A stretch of DNA of 64,000 bases from Zonotrichia leucophrys gambelii (taxonomy: Eukaryota; Chordata; Aves; Passeriformes; Passerellidae). Shown here piece by piece: positions 24,986-35,649 of the stretch. Every line of letters starts with the position of its first letter. Positions within the stretch are counted from its first letter, which is position 1. A program made the translations under genes and the position numbers. Where the stretch lies: assembly GCF_028769735.1 (NCBI RefSeq), contig NC_088172.1, positions 36,914,397 through 36,978,396 of the forward strand, read 5' to 3'. Below the pieces are notes generated by a model, which saw only the letters and a list, made by a program, of their open reading frames with translations, was not told the origin of the DNA and did not search any database.

Positions 24986-27900
24986 AGGGTCATGAGCATA
25001 TTATAGGCAATAAATATTCCTTTCAGAAAAGTGAACTTAATATTCTAAATTACCTCATATTATACTCTCTACAGGGTACATCACCCCAAAGTGGAAAGAT
25101 TTAACTAATTTGGCAGACAGACACATCCTGCAGTTTTTCCTTCAGCCTGATTTAGGACTCTGGCAGTAGCAAGACCTACATTTTAAAAAATATCTACAGT
25201 GCATCCTTTTCTTTGTTCAAGATTTCTGAAAAAGAAATATTTCATACTGATTGTATATGAATAAAGTCAATTCTGCATGGAAGTAGTGAAGTAAAACACA
25301 ATCCCACCCAAAAACTCTTGCTGGCATTAGTCAGAGAAAGTAAATAGCCATGCTGGTGAAATGAAGTCTGAAGTTTATGGTGGGAAACAGGGAATAATTG
25401 AGGGTGAAAGGACACTTGTTAACATAACAAGAATTCACATCAGAAAAGAGGCAAATGGAAAGGCAGTTTTAGTGCTTCAGTCCTGCTGTCACCAGTGCAC
25501 CAGGACAGCCATGGGTGACGCTCAGAGTTGTGCTCCCACCACCACAGCACTGGAGAAATCTGTTTCTCACCACCCCACATCCAAAGTAAGGGACAGCAAA
25601 AGCTCAGGCATCACCTCCACTGAATGCTGGGAACGTTTTAGATCATTAGCACATTCACAACTCAGAGCACAAACAAAAAAACATCATTATGGAAAGAAAA
25701 AGTAGAATGGAATTTAGCTACCTTACAAATTACAGGATGCAGTTTAAAAAAAGACAAACAAATACCCACTTTAAAAGGAGCAGAAGAAAAAGGTTAAACC
25801 CCTGCCAAGGCCCAGAACACATTTTAAGTGCCCAGACAACAATCTCAGCTGATAGAAATCGCTACACCCCAGACCCACAAGCAACAAATTTCACCTGATT
25901 GACTCACCACTTCTGTCAAGATGATTTGAGACACTTGAAGCTTTTTCATTGCTGCTCTTTCCTAACAAATCATTTTTATCAAGCCAGGTTAAGGAACTAG
26001 CAGACCAGCAGTCACGTGTGACAGCATCTCGAGGAGGCAAAATGAATGGGAAGAGCAGAGCTGTGACAGCCGGAGCAGGACAGAGCAGCCACCTCACTCA
26101 GCCCCAGGCAGCACAGCGTGCCCGACCACACATTTCCTGTGTTTATGCAACAAAAACCCACTAAGGGGAAAAAAAAAACCAAGCACAGGCAGACAATGGA
26201 GAAAGCCCGTGAAGGTGAGGGTAATTCGAGGACAAGGTCCTACCTGGCTGAAACTAAAGCTCTCAAGAACCGTAAGAAAAACAAGAGAAATCAAGACAGT
26301 AAATATAATTCCACCCCTGCACAAAGTTAACTCCTGAATAACATGAAAAACTCTTTTCAACAAGATGAAAAAATGATCAATACTAAAATAACTATCCAGT
26401 AAAGGTGACCAGTACATGATAAAAGTACACCTAGAGAGACTTGTCAGTATGAAGCCACCAAACAATCACCCACCATTTCTCAAAAACACAAAGAAGTCTG
26501 GTAGAACAAGGAACAGTTTCAGGGCAAAAAAACCTCACGCTGAAAGGACATATTTCCCCCACTCATTCCCATATATGCTAAACAAGGATTCCCACTGTCA
26601 CAGAGAGTGGTTGGCAAAAACCACAAGGCTTTTTTGAGCCCCTCAGGGATGGACAACCACGGTCTTGAACTATGTATAAAAAAAGATCCCGTGAAACCAC
26701 AAACACCTCTGAGAAAGTTCATAAATCACTTACTGCCAGACTAGGGGTTTTTATTTAAAAAAAAAAAAACAAACTAAAAAAAACTTTCCACTACAAACCT
26801 GCCTTCCATATCCTTTTCTTCCTTCCTGTCTCCACAGTCAGGACTCTCAGCACAGCAGTTCTTACATTCTTGGGGGAAAAAAACCCAAAAAACAAAAAAG
26901 GCAAGAGCTGAGCTGACAGATGCTCTAGCACCTTTTGAAGCAATTTCTGCTCAGTCTTCACCCAAAGTCAGGATCCATCAACTCTTCCCAGGTACTGTAA
27001 TTTGGCTTCCCAGTAGCTTAGGCATATATCTTCCAGAATCAGTTTTACATCACCTTCCCTTATGGTTTTGTGTACAATAAAGAAAATGGTAGTACGAAAC
27101 CAGTTTGCTGAGCACCACAGGTACAGCTGGTCAACATCAGCCTCATCAAGTACCTGAGTGCAGAAGGGTTTAACAACTCAACTTCTGATAATCATTTCAC
27201 TCTACAAAATGCACTCAGCTGTACATCCCACCTTACATATTTCCTGGTAAAAACAGCAGCAGCAGCAGGACTCTTCATCTATCCTACCCCATTTGTTTGG
27301 GGGTGTATGGAGTAGATTTTTGGTTGGGGGATTGTTCTGTGAGGGGGTTTTTGTTTCTTTTTGAATTGAAGAACAAATCCTGAAGAAATGTTCTAACAGG
27401 TTCTTGGAATACTACTGAGGAATACTGAAACTGCCACTGTTTTCACAGCAACATGTCTGAAGTATTAAGTCTGCTTACAAAAACCTCCTAGATTGTTTTT
27501 TGTCGCCAACATGAAGCTATCAAAAGGCTTCACACAAGTTCAATGTTCAATGAACTTACTCTGTAGACCAAATATATTTATACTTATTCTGTTGGCAATG
27601 AAGAAGTATGTCTGGTTTCTTAAAGTATCCCAAAATTATAATTTTTTCTGAAGAGAACATGTAGCAAATTCAGATATACTAACCATGGGAACCACAAATC
27701 AAAGTCTGCACAAATTTTTGGAAATAAAAAAGATGGGAGGATGCATATAGCTAAGAAGGTACTGACAGATGTTCAGTGGATTGCAGTTTTCCACTGTGGC
27801 AATTTATCAGCTGCTGTTGGAATGTTTCCTTCTTAGTTATAAAGCCATATGACAGTTAGCTGGAAGCTAATCTCTCCAAGTTAATATCAACCCAAAACAG

Positions 27901-30315
27901 CAAAATACAATTCAATAAATAAAGTCTTTTCTACCTAGAACATCTGAATACATTTTTTCCCTTTAATCTGTTTACCAAGCCGTTTCTAGAGTCATACACA
28001 CATGATTACTGTAGTGCAGAAGGTAGAGAATTATAATGACAGGACTCAAGGGTGTCACTGGACATTACCAATAACTTTATATGGTCTTGTGTGTGTCACC
28101 TCTGATCACATCCCCCTCCCCATCCTTCAGACGCCTGAATGACACATGCTCTTGAAACATTAATTTCCAGCTACCAGAAGAACATGAAAGAACTTGTTTC
28201 CAAGGCATTCTGTACTTCTGCCCTTCTCCTTTTGGTTCCTCCAGAGTCATGCTGGCTGTTCTTACTTCTCCATAAATCTCAAAAATCCTTGAGTTCATCA
28301 AAGATACCTCAACACTCCCCTCTAAGCCACCTCTTACATGTCAAATCCCTTCCACAAGCTGACATAACAGACAATCTCTTATCAAGAGCGAGCTCTACCA
28401 TGAGACCAGTAATAAAATAATCAACTAATGACTTCCCAAGATAAATTGGGAGGCAACTACTAATCACAGTGAGTGCAGAGCATGCTACAGTTACTTCTTT
28501 TTCCACTCTTACTTTTTTGTTTTATTGTACATTCCTCACCCCTTCTGACCACAATAAAGAAATACTTGAAAATTTGAATAAAGGACAACACCTTCAGAGA
28601 AAATCTGTTTAAAAGACACTGAGGTTATCATACACTCCTTTCTAGAGCTTGGTCACCATCCTGGCAGGAACTGCTCTGTAACTGCACATACACACAAATT
28701 GTTATGGTAATAAATAACCCACACAACAGCAATACTCACAGTGTGTGCACCCCCTCAGTTCAGTCATATCTAGAACCGTAATAACATGCTCATTATGCTC
28801 ATCAGAAAAGGATTTCCTTTAGAAAAGGAAACTTGAGGACAAAAATACATAAAACCATGTCATAGAATAATCACATACAATCATGAACTGGACTCGGTCG
28901 CTATACAGTATTCCTAACTGTACTAATTGAGTATACTAAGGATTTTAATAAATCCCAACCTACCATAGGTCAATCCAGAGGTGTTTCTCATTTCAGCATT
29001 ACAGCCTGAGTTCAATAAGTTTAATTAGCACACTAAGCCTTTATGCTTTAGGAGCTACCATCACGGGCCACTATAATGACCTGGGCAGACATTTCTCACT
29101 TGCAAATAAAACAATGCAGCCCGAAAAGAAATCAAGAGCAAGTCTTACCTATTCTGAATAATCACAAAAAGTATCTGAAAGTGAGATGTTTGGCTTCTAC
29201 CAGAATTTAAAACACTAATTTCATTTTCTATTTTCAGATTTCATTTTAAGTGCGCTTTGACCTCATAAGACAACTTCCACTGAGATGAACACTCTGAAAG
29301 CAGATCTTGATAATCAGCAGAACACCAGCCAGGAGGAGCGCTTCTCGCTTCACTAACTGCACGTTTGATCTGCACACCGTGCACTTCTTCGTTTCCATGC
29401 ACAACGGGGAGGCAGAAAGGCTATCCAAAAGCCAGGTACCCTTCCACTGGAAAAGCTTTACTCCCGTTCTGATGGGGCATGTTTGCACAGAGCAGCACAA
29501 GCACAGCGGACACTGAAGACCAGCGCTGCCACCCGCGCCCCTGCACAGCACAGCACACAGGGCGGAGGTGTAAGAGACACACGAACTGATCCCCGCACCG
29601 TTCTGGACCCCGGTGAGGTCCGAAATCTCTACAAAGGGGAAGTCGCTATAGGCAAAGAGGGCTCTCAAGAGCGGCGTTTAAGTTCACACGTTGATACTTC
29701 CCCATGCCGACACTTACACTAAAAACCAGACCCATCACAAATGACTGTTCCCAGTGTGAACCTGAACTGACACATCCTGAACACAGGAACATTCCCAGGG
29801 GTTCTACACTCACTCTCTTTAAAATACAGTGAGTGCTTCCGCTTTGGTGGAGAAATGGGCGAAGGCGCAGCTCAAATTGACGCTGAGTGGGAAAAAAAAA
29901 AAAAAGGCGAAAGGGCTGGATTTAGCCATAAAAACTTTTATGCTTCACCAAGCCACTCCCTCCAAGCAGCACCAGGCATTGCTGCACACCTACTTCGCTC
30001 TTCCCACGGAAACGCACGGAACCCCCGCGCCTCCTCCCAGCCCGGGCCCCTCCGCAGCCCCCGGGGCCGGCCGGGCGGGACGGGGCGGCCCCGGCCTCTC
30101 CGGGAGGGAGCGCTCACCGAGCACCTGCCGCACTCGCCGGCCCGGCAGCTCCTCCACCGTGCCCCGGGTGCTGACACCGCTCCCGCCCTGGCCATCTCAG
30201 GGGCTGCCCCAGGCTCCGCGGGTCCGCGCCCTCCCCTCACACAAAGGGCGGCGAAGGCGCCCCCGAAGAAGCGGGAAGAGGGGGCCGGTCCCGCCGCCCG
30301 CCCCGCCGCGCTCAC

Positions 30316-30319
30316 CCAT
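30316..30319 (-). CDS. CD2AP: CD2AP exon 1 coding end: start codon plus one base
   Basis: On the minus strand the sequence reads GCAGCATGG|GTGAGCG. The ATG (30,317-30,319) has A at -3 and G at +4, a strong initiation context, and the exon ends one base after it with a consensus donor. Joining this G to the first two bases of exon 2 (TG) gives GTG, so the protein starts Met-Val-Asp-Tyr, the known CD2AP N-terminus. The exact reading-frame match across 21 kb, and the location inside a CpG island, make the assignment secure. The 5' limit of exon 1 cannot be read from sequence. Confidence 0.93.
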
Positions 30320-30373
30320 GCTGCGACCGCCCGCCCAGGCTCGGCGGAGCGGCTCCGGGTCCCGCCGACACGC

Positions 30374-30397
30374 TCAAGCCGGGCACTGCGGCTCCAT
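30374..30397 (-). promoter_or_regulatory. Upstream ORF in the CD2AP leader (7 codons)
   Basis: Reading the minus strand, an ATG at 30,397 opens a frame of seven codons (MEPQCPA) closed by TGA at 30,374, 54 bases before the CD2AP start codon. Its context is middling: C at -3 and G at +4. If transcription begins upstream of 30,397, as expected for a leader of typical length, ribosomes would meet this short frame first and could reinitiate at the main ATG. The start site is not visible, so its inclusion in the mRNA is inferred. Confidence 0.45.
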
Positions 30398-30522
30398 CCG
30401 TGGCGCTACGGGCGTGGAAGAGGCAGCTCCGAGCCGCGGGCGGCCCGGGGCAGAGACGCCGCTCGCCCGTCCCGTCCCGCCGCTCCCGCTGCCGCCGCAG
30501 CCGAGCTCGGGCACCGGCGGCT

Positions 30523-30533
30523 CCGCCCCGCCC
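30523..30533 (-). promoter_or_regulatory. GC box (Sp1/KLF-type)
   Basis: The plus strand reads CCGCCCCGCCC, so the minus strand carries GGGCGGGGCGG, a consensus Sp1-type GC box about 200 bp upstream of the CD2AP start codon. An E2F-like TTGGCGCC lies nearby on the minus strand (30,543-30,550). Confidence 0.5.
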
Positions 30534-30604
30534 ACGGCGGGGGGCGCCAAGTCCCGCGAGAGCCGCGCGCCGACACCACCCCCACGCCGTTGCCAGGCGG
30601 GGGC

Positions 30605-30612
30605 GACGTCAC
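30605..30612 (-). promoter_or_regulatory. CRE/ATF-like site
   Basis: The minus strand contains GTGACGTC, so TGACGTC matches seven bases of the palindromic cAMP response element, about 290 bp upstream of the start codon and inside the CpG island. Motif match only. Confidence 0.35.
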
Positions 30613-30654
30613 CGCCGCTGCTCCACCCACGGGGATCTCGCTCCGCCCTCGGGC

Positions 30655-30690
30655 CCGCCCCTCAGGGCAGGCCCCGGCCCCGGCCCCGGC
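30655..30690 (-). repeat. GGGGCC hexanucleotide run / G-quadruplex motif
   Basis: On the minus strand three GGGG runs are separated by CC, and a fourth GGGG follows after about ten bases. This fits a four-run G-quadruplex pattern upstream of the CD2AP start. The unit is GGGGCC, about three copies. Confidence 0.6.
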
Positions 30691-30734
30691 ACACCCTCAT
30701 CGCGCCCCTCGTTAGACCGCGCGTCAGACGCTTC

Positions 30735-30880
30735 ATCCGCCCTTCAGCGCTCCTCTCATCACCGCCCTCATCAAATCACCCCTCATGACCCCCTCACAGC
30801 TCCCTCATCACTCCCCAGTCAGCCTCCTCTCTTATAACCTACTCACCATTCCTCACATCCCTCGTCACCCCCTTCACACA
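30735..30880 (+). repeat. Degenerate CCTCAT pyrimidine-rich tract
   Basis: Imperfect copies of CCCTCATCA-like units recur from about 30,735 to 30,880 (CCGCCCTCATCAAATC, CCCCTCATGACC, CTCCCTCATCACTCC and others). This decayed tandem repeat marks the upstream edge of the CpG island and runs up to a CR1 copy. Confidence 0.5.
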
Positions 30881-31445
30881 ATCACAGAACAGGATAGGTC
30901 AGAAGGGACCGCAGTGATTCTACCTCCCTGCTCAATCAGAATTACCCAGAGCACATGGCACGGGATTGTGTCCAGACAGTTCTGGAATATCTCCAGTGAG
31001 GGAGACTCCACACTCTGGGCAATCTGTTCAGCGCTCGGTCACTGCACCGTAAAGAAGTCCTTCCTCATTTTCTGGTGGAACTTGCTGGGATCAGTTCCTG
31101 CCCATTCCTCTGGTGCCCTTGCTGAGCCCCTGGAGCAGAACCTGGGCCCTGCTCTGAACCCTTCCTGTAGAAGGGACAGACCGGGATGAGGCCCCTCTCA
31201 AGGCTGAACAGCCTCAACCCCCTCAGCCTTTCTTTGTAAGAAAGATGTTCCACTCCATCATCTCCATAGTATCCACTGGACTCACGTCAGGAGCTCCATG
31301 TCTCTCACAGAGCCCAGACCAGGACACAGCATTCCAGATATGCCTCAGCAGGGCTGAGCAGAGCTGCAGGATCATCTCTCTGACGTGCTGGCAATGTTCT
31401 TCCTAAAGCACACAGGATTCCTTTCACCTTTTCGGCCTCAAGGAC
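30881..31445 (-). mobile_element. CR1 LINE, about 560-bp 3' end
   Basis: The inverted CR1 3'UTR is readable over its length: ATCACAGAACAGGATAGG at the terminus, GAGGGAGACTCCACACTCTG, AAGAAGTCCTTCCTCATTTT, AGGCTGAACAGCCTCAACC, and CAGACCAGGACACAGCATTC. It starts about 150 bp from the CpG island, on the upstream side of CD2AP. Confidence 0.92.
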
Positions 31446-31484
31446 TCGTGAAAAGCACCGTCCCCCTCACCACTCCCTTTTCTG

Positions 31485-31606
31485 CTGGGGCCACCCCACA
31501 TCCCTGCCCTGCTTCCCAGCACGAAGTCCTCCTCTTCCTCTGGGGCTGGGGACACCCCACATCCCTGCCCTGCTTCTCAGCATGAAGTCTTCTTCTTCCT
31601 CTAGGT
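31485..31606 (+). repeat. 61-bp direct tandem duplication
   Basis: Two adjacent copies, 31,485-31,545 and 31,546-31,606, begin CTGGGG and share CACCCCACATCCCTGCCCTG, GAAGTC and CTCTTCCTCT-type segments with a few mismatches. The duplication sits between two CR1 copies in opposite orientation. Confidence 0.85.
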
Positions 31607-31840
31607 CTGGAGCACAAATCTTAGGAGGAAAGGCTGGGGAGGCTCAGGTTGGAGAAAGGTTAATTCACAGAAAGGTTGATTGCCCACTGGAATGGGCAGC
31701 TCAGAAACAGTGGAGTCTCATCCCTGGAGGGATGTACAGCAAGCAGTGGATGTGGCACTTAGTGCCAGGGTCTAGCTGACCTGGTGTTGTCTGGTCACAG
31801 GTTGGACTGGATGATCTGAGACATCAACCTAACCATCCCT
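31604..31840 (+). mobile_element. CR1 LINE, truncated and internally shortened
   Basis: The sense CR1 text GGAGCACAAATCTTAGGAGG is followed, after a gap in the usual 3'UTR order, by AGTCTCATCCCTGGAGGGAT, ATGTGGCACTTAGTGCCAG, GGTTGGACTGGATGATCTG. It ends near 31,840 without a clean terminal repeat. Confidence 0.85.
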
Positions 31841-33059
31841 TTGGCCAATGTCATTAACATCATGCACGTGTTTGTGGGCTTGTGCACTGCTTTTGAAGAG
31901 TTTATGGGGTAGGGGTCTCTTTTGTTGGGTTTTGTTATGTTTTTTTTTTACTTCAGATGCATGTAGGAAAGTGCTCCAAGCTATATCAGGCTGCCACTGT
32001 TTAGGTTTTTGTGGGAAACTCAGGAATGAGTGAAACAACTACTTAGAACTGAAGAAATTTAAAGAAAAAACCCTGACCCTGAGGGCAAAAGGACGAGTAA
32101 ACATGGTCTGGTTTTGATGAAAATCAGGGAATGTAACACAGCAGGGCTCTCTGAAGTGAAAATATTCCCTCTTTTTGGCTGCAGACATCCTTTTATGAGT
32201 GGTTCCAAATGAGCTGTTTCAGCCAAGCTCAGGACAAAATTAGCCTGAAAAGAATGTCAAGTATTTCCAGGAGTCAGCTTTTGCTTAGCATCTTTCTCAT
32301 GGCACAGAAAGGGAAAATGAGTCAGATCATGAGCGCTAAAGACACAACATGAAGTCTGAGAGTATAAACAACTATATATCACATTTTATTATGATATTTT
32401 ATCTGCTTTATCATACTTTGAGGCAGGTGCTCCCATTTTTTTCAACTGCAGAACTGAGAATATACAAGTCATAGAATTTCCTTGAAGCAGGTGCAGTGTT
32501 TTGCTGATAAATGGCCCCATGATGCTACCTTTAAAAGGAGAATTTATTTTTTATAAAGCTACAACCCTCCTGCACCCCCAGGTTTAAAGTACTTATTAAG
32601 AAGAGGAGGTCCTCTTCTTTCCTTCTTTTCTTCTTTTCTTTCAGGACAGAAAGGAAACATCAGCCTTAGAGTGAAGTCTCTTCCAATAAAAATTCAGAAA
32701 ATAACTTCCATGAGAATAAATTATCCTCATCTGTCTAATGTATCACTTTTTTCCACTTCCTTTATAGAGCTATGTGCTAAAATAGAAGGATAAAGGATAA
32801 GAGGAATTATAATTTTTATCTGATGTAGCAGGTTTTACTTTATTAAACTCTGCCACAAAGCTAAGTGTGCATGACCAAGAGGTGAGAAATAAAATGTCAA
32901 TAGTGTACATGTTTAGAGAGATTGAGGGAGATCCATGTACCCTTCTTTCTGGAAGCTTATTTCTGGAAGCTGGCCAAATCTCATTCCCGTTCTTATTCAC
33001 TTATGCTGACATAGAGCTGCCTTTGCCCCTCCCTTCAGCCTAGAACAGACGGGAGAGCA

Positions 33060-33093
33060 ATGCCCTGGTTCTTGGTTCTTACGCTGTGGACAG
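33060..33093 (+). other. Signal-peptide-like mini-exon candidate
   Basis: ATG with G at -3 opens a frame encoding MPWFLVLTLWT, a short hydrophobic segment like the start of a secretory signal. It runs into the donor CAG|GTAAAA at 33,094. If joined to the acceptor at 40,453 (pyrimidine tract, then CTTTTAG) the frame continues Gly-Ala-Cys-Phe-Ser-Tyr and ends at TGA 40,521-40,523, giving 34 residues. No homologue is recognised and no transcript evidence exists here. Chance is a real possibility. Confidence 0.2.
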
Positions 33094-34086
33094 GTAAAAT
33101 ACTGGCTTTGTGAAATTCTGTTTTATTTCAACATGCCTTGCTAACTCTGGCCAGGTCTAGCTCAAAGCTTCTTAGCAGCCTGAGTACAAAACCTGAGTTT
33201 TATTCTGAGCCATCTTCTCTGATGATAAAGCACCAGCATCTGCTGGTCCTGTGCCTCAGCCTCCATCCTCTTTCCAGCACCAGTGAGGCAGAAATGGGAT
33301 GACTCCTGAGGGAGCCCCTGTGGGGGCTGCTGAGCCCTAGGCTCTCTCTCTCTCTGTGGGTGATGCTGCTGAATCCATGCCCTGCAGCCTGAGCAGTTTT
33401 CTGCCTAGAGCTGTGTGAGGTGTGAGGTGTGAGATGGGGGGCATTGGCAGCTGTGTCTGCCCCACGCTTTGCTGAGTCTGACGAGACTTCACGGCAATGA
33501 GGTTTGCAAAAGTGCAGGAGTCTGCTCATGTGTGACTCAGAGCAACATGGGGACCTGTATTTAGCAATCTCATATGGGTGGGCAATTGTAATACATGTAA
33601 AGAAAATACATCTGTGCCAACCTATTGACTATTTTCACTCAACTGTTAAATCACGTGACAACTTCTTTCTTTTCTCTGTGCTCTATGTCTGGTGGCATGT
33701 GTTAAATGCTTATCTACTGAAAATTGCCTTCTAAATCACCTACAATGAGTTCCTTCCTCATTTTCCACTTCAGTAAAAGCTGAAAATTGTAATGAGCCAT
33801 TTTCCCTTGAATATTAGTCAATAATTGGTATTTATGCAGTCCTTTGAAAATAGTTTTACTCATATTTGGGCAGATATGCAGGGAACACTGGCTCTTGCTT
33901 TTTACTCTGATCTTCCTTTCGGTTCCAGGCATAGAGAATTGATATTCTGACTGTATGGAATTATAAAAGTGCATATTTGTTTCAGAGTATTTTTAAATCA
34001 AATTAGGTTCCCAAAAATAACACAATCGTCTCACAAATTTGTTCAAGAAAACTTTTTTAAATGAAAGATTAGCATTTTAAGTGTTT

Positions 34087-34130
34087 TATGATTAAGCTTA
34101 ATGGAATATATGATTAAGCTTAACGGAATA
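34087..34130 (+). repeat. 22-bp tandem duplication containing palindrome
   Basis: Two copies of TATGATTAAGCTTAAYGGAATA lie end to end, differing at one base. The first contains the perfect 12-bp palindrome ATTAAGCTTAAT. Confidence 0.9.
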
Positions 34131-34343
34131 TCTGAATTTCCACCTTGTTTTTGAGAGAGGAAAAGTTGTGACATACTTGCAGATCAAGATAATATCCACT
34201 GTTAACATCAGTAACTGATATAATTTAATTTTGCAAGAGAGATCATTGTATAGTTCCTGCTATGCAGGTTTATAACACAAGATAAGAATGATACAATTTG
34301 TCACCACAAGAACTGATTTATTTTCTCTCACAAAAAAAATCCA

Positions 34344-34376
34344 AACAAAAAACAAACAAACAAACAAACAAAAAAC
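34344..34376 (+). repeat. (CAAA)n simple repeat
   Basis: An A-rich run with about five consecutive CAAA units. Confidence 0.9.
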
Positions 34377-35179
34377 TAGTCTTTCCCTACTACTTCTACA
34401 GCGAACATTTCACTTGACCTTTTTGCCACTGTGGTCATCTTAAAACTACTCCAGTATTTCCAAATAAAGAAACCTAAATCGGGAACTTTCAAAGCTTCTC
34501 TCTAGAGTGCAAAAAATAAAGGAACTGACTTTTTTTCTCCCCCCCAAAAAAGTGTGCCAGCTGTTACCACACAGTGGTTTCATGCACTTCTGAGTGGCAC
34601 ATGCACTGCAATAATTGTATATTCCCCTTTAACCAAGTAGTTGGTTCCCAAACATTCCAGCTGAGTTGATTTTTCATGTTTTTTGTTCTCTAATGAATTT
34701 TTCATTGCAGCAACTTCTTGCACAATGACATCCATAGAAATTGACTGGAAGCAAGCAGCCTCAAGGACTAAGGAGTTAAACAATCTGGACAGTAAAATTT
34801 CACCTTCTCTTTTCAGCAGCAGATCTTACCAGATAACAACAGCACTGAAAAAATAGGGTTGTGTTGAGAAGTTTAAAAATTTTAATTTGGGTGAGCAAAC
34901 TCCCTCTGCTGGTTTGAAGAAGCAGCAGATATATTTCATTTAAAAACATACAAATATTTGGAAAAAATATTTATTCAATGCACACAGTACTTTTCCCTTC
35001 ACTGCATAATCAGTGAAGAGTGAATCTGTTCATTCCACAGAAGGAAGCAGGACTCTTATTTAAAAAAATAAGGGAGAAAATATAAAACCACAGAGAAGGG
35101 GGTTTTTGTAAATAAAAATTGCATCAAAATGCAGATTTTCAAGCAAGGGGGAAAAGAAGGTTGCATACTAATATTGAAC

Positions 35180-35193
35180 TTTTTTTTTTTTTA
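35180..35193 (+). repeat. Poly-T run
   Basis: About 14 consecutive T, just upstream of the sense CR1 copy that starts near 35,211. Confidence 0.85.
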
Positions 35194-35210
35194 ACCTGTT
35201 ATGGAGGTAG

Positions 35211-35642
35211 TTGCATTGTCTAGGGAAGGGAAAGGAGCTGGGGAAAGCTCTGGAGCACAGGTCTGAGGAGGAGTGCCTGAGGGAGCTGGGAAAGGGGCTC
35301 AGCCTCGAGAAAAGGAGGCTCAGGGGGAGACCCTTCTCTCTCTGCACAGCTCCTGACAGGATGGGTCAGCCAGGTAGGGGTGGACAGAACAAAAGGAAAT
35401 GGCCTCAAGCTGTGTCAGGGGATGTTCAGACTGACATAGGAAGAATTTCACCAGTGAAAGGGTGGTCAGGCACTGGAAGGGGCCACCAGGGAGGTTGTGG
35501 AGTCACCATCCCTGGAACTCCTCAAGGGAGACGGGATGTGGAACTCAATGCTTTGGGTTGCTTGATGTGGTGGTTTGCAGTCAAAGGTTGGACTCAATGA
35601 TCTTGGGGGTCTTTACCAACTTTAATGATTCTCAGATTCTCT
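35211..35642 (+). mobile_element. CR1 LINE, about 430-bp 3' end
   Basis: Sense CR1 text is continuous: GAGGAGTGCCTGAGGGAGCT, GGAAATGGCCTCAAGCTGTG, AGTCACCATCCCTGGAACTC, AGGTTGGACTCAATGATCTT, and a terminal AATGATTCTCAGATTCTC. The 129-codon frame over it (35,211-35,600) is the translated 3'UTR, not a gene. Confidence 0.93.
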
Positions 35643-35649
35643 CATTAGT

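Larger units (their letters stand above)
9133..30315 (-). other. CD2AP: CD2AP intron 1 (21.2 kb)
   Basis: This intron separates the initiator-codon exon from the first SH3 exon. It begins with GTGAGC inside the CpG island at 30,315 and ends with TTTTTAG at 9,133. It contains truncated CR1 copies near 12.6, 17.0, 17.4 and 20.0-20.4 kb, one tRNA-Ile/CR1 SINE at 24.85 kb, simple repeats, and otherwise AT-rich unique sequence. I found no additional coding exon or RNA gene in it. Open frames here of up to about 140 codons (for example minus 29,246-29,668) lack splice context and recognisable motifs. Confidence 0.9.
29990..30735 (-). promoter_or_regulatory. CD2AP: CpG-island promoter and 5'UTR of CD2AP
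   Basis: This is by far the densest CpG cluster in the window, about 750 bp of very GC-rich DNA within AT-rich surroundings. It spans the start codon (30,319), the beginning of intron 1 and the presumed upstream promoter. There is no TATA or CCAAT box near the likely start, consistent with a dispersed housekeeping-type promoter. Open frames of 286 and 319 codons on the plus strand through the island are a by-product of high GC, not genes. Whether the island also drives a divergent plus-strand transcript is unknown. Confidence 0.88.
30881..35210. other. Upstream intergenic region, proximal part
   Basis: Apart from the CR1 copies and the 61-bp duplication, this stretch holds AT-rich unique DNA, a CAAA-type simple repeat (34,349-34,375), a (TC)n run near 33,344-33,357 and a 22-bp tandem duplication at 34,087-34,130. 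No homologue of a known protein is visible. The only exon-like item is a signal-peptide-like segment at 33,060. Confidence 0.6.

Noticed and set aside
29938..30315. Minus-strand 125-codon ORF starting at 30,315
   Set aside because: It opens with GTG formed by the CD2AP intron 1 donor itself, so it is intronic read-through within the island.
29829..30837. Plus-strand ORFs of 319, 286 and 145 codons across the CpG island
   Set aside because: They overlap in different frames, are Arg/Pro/Ala-rich as any stop-poor GC-rich DNA is, and lie antisense to the CD2AP promoter and exon 1.
35211..35600. 129-codon plus frame
   Set aside because: It translates the 3'UTR of a sense CR1 element.
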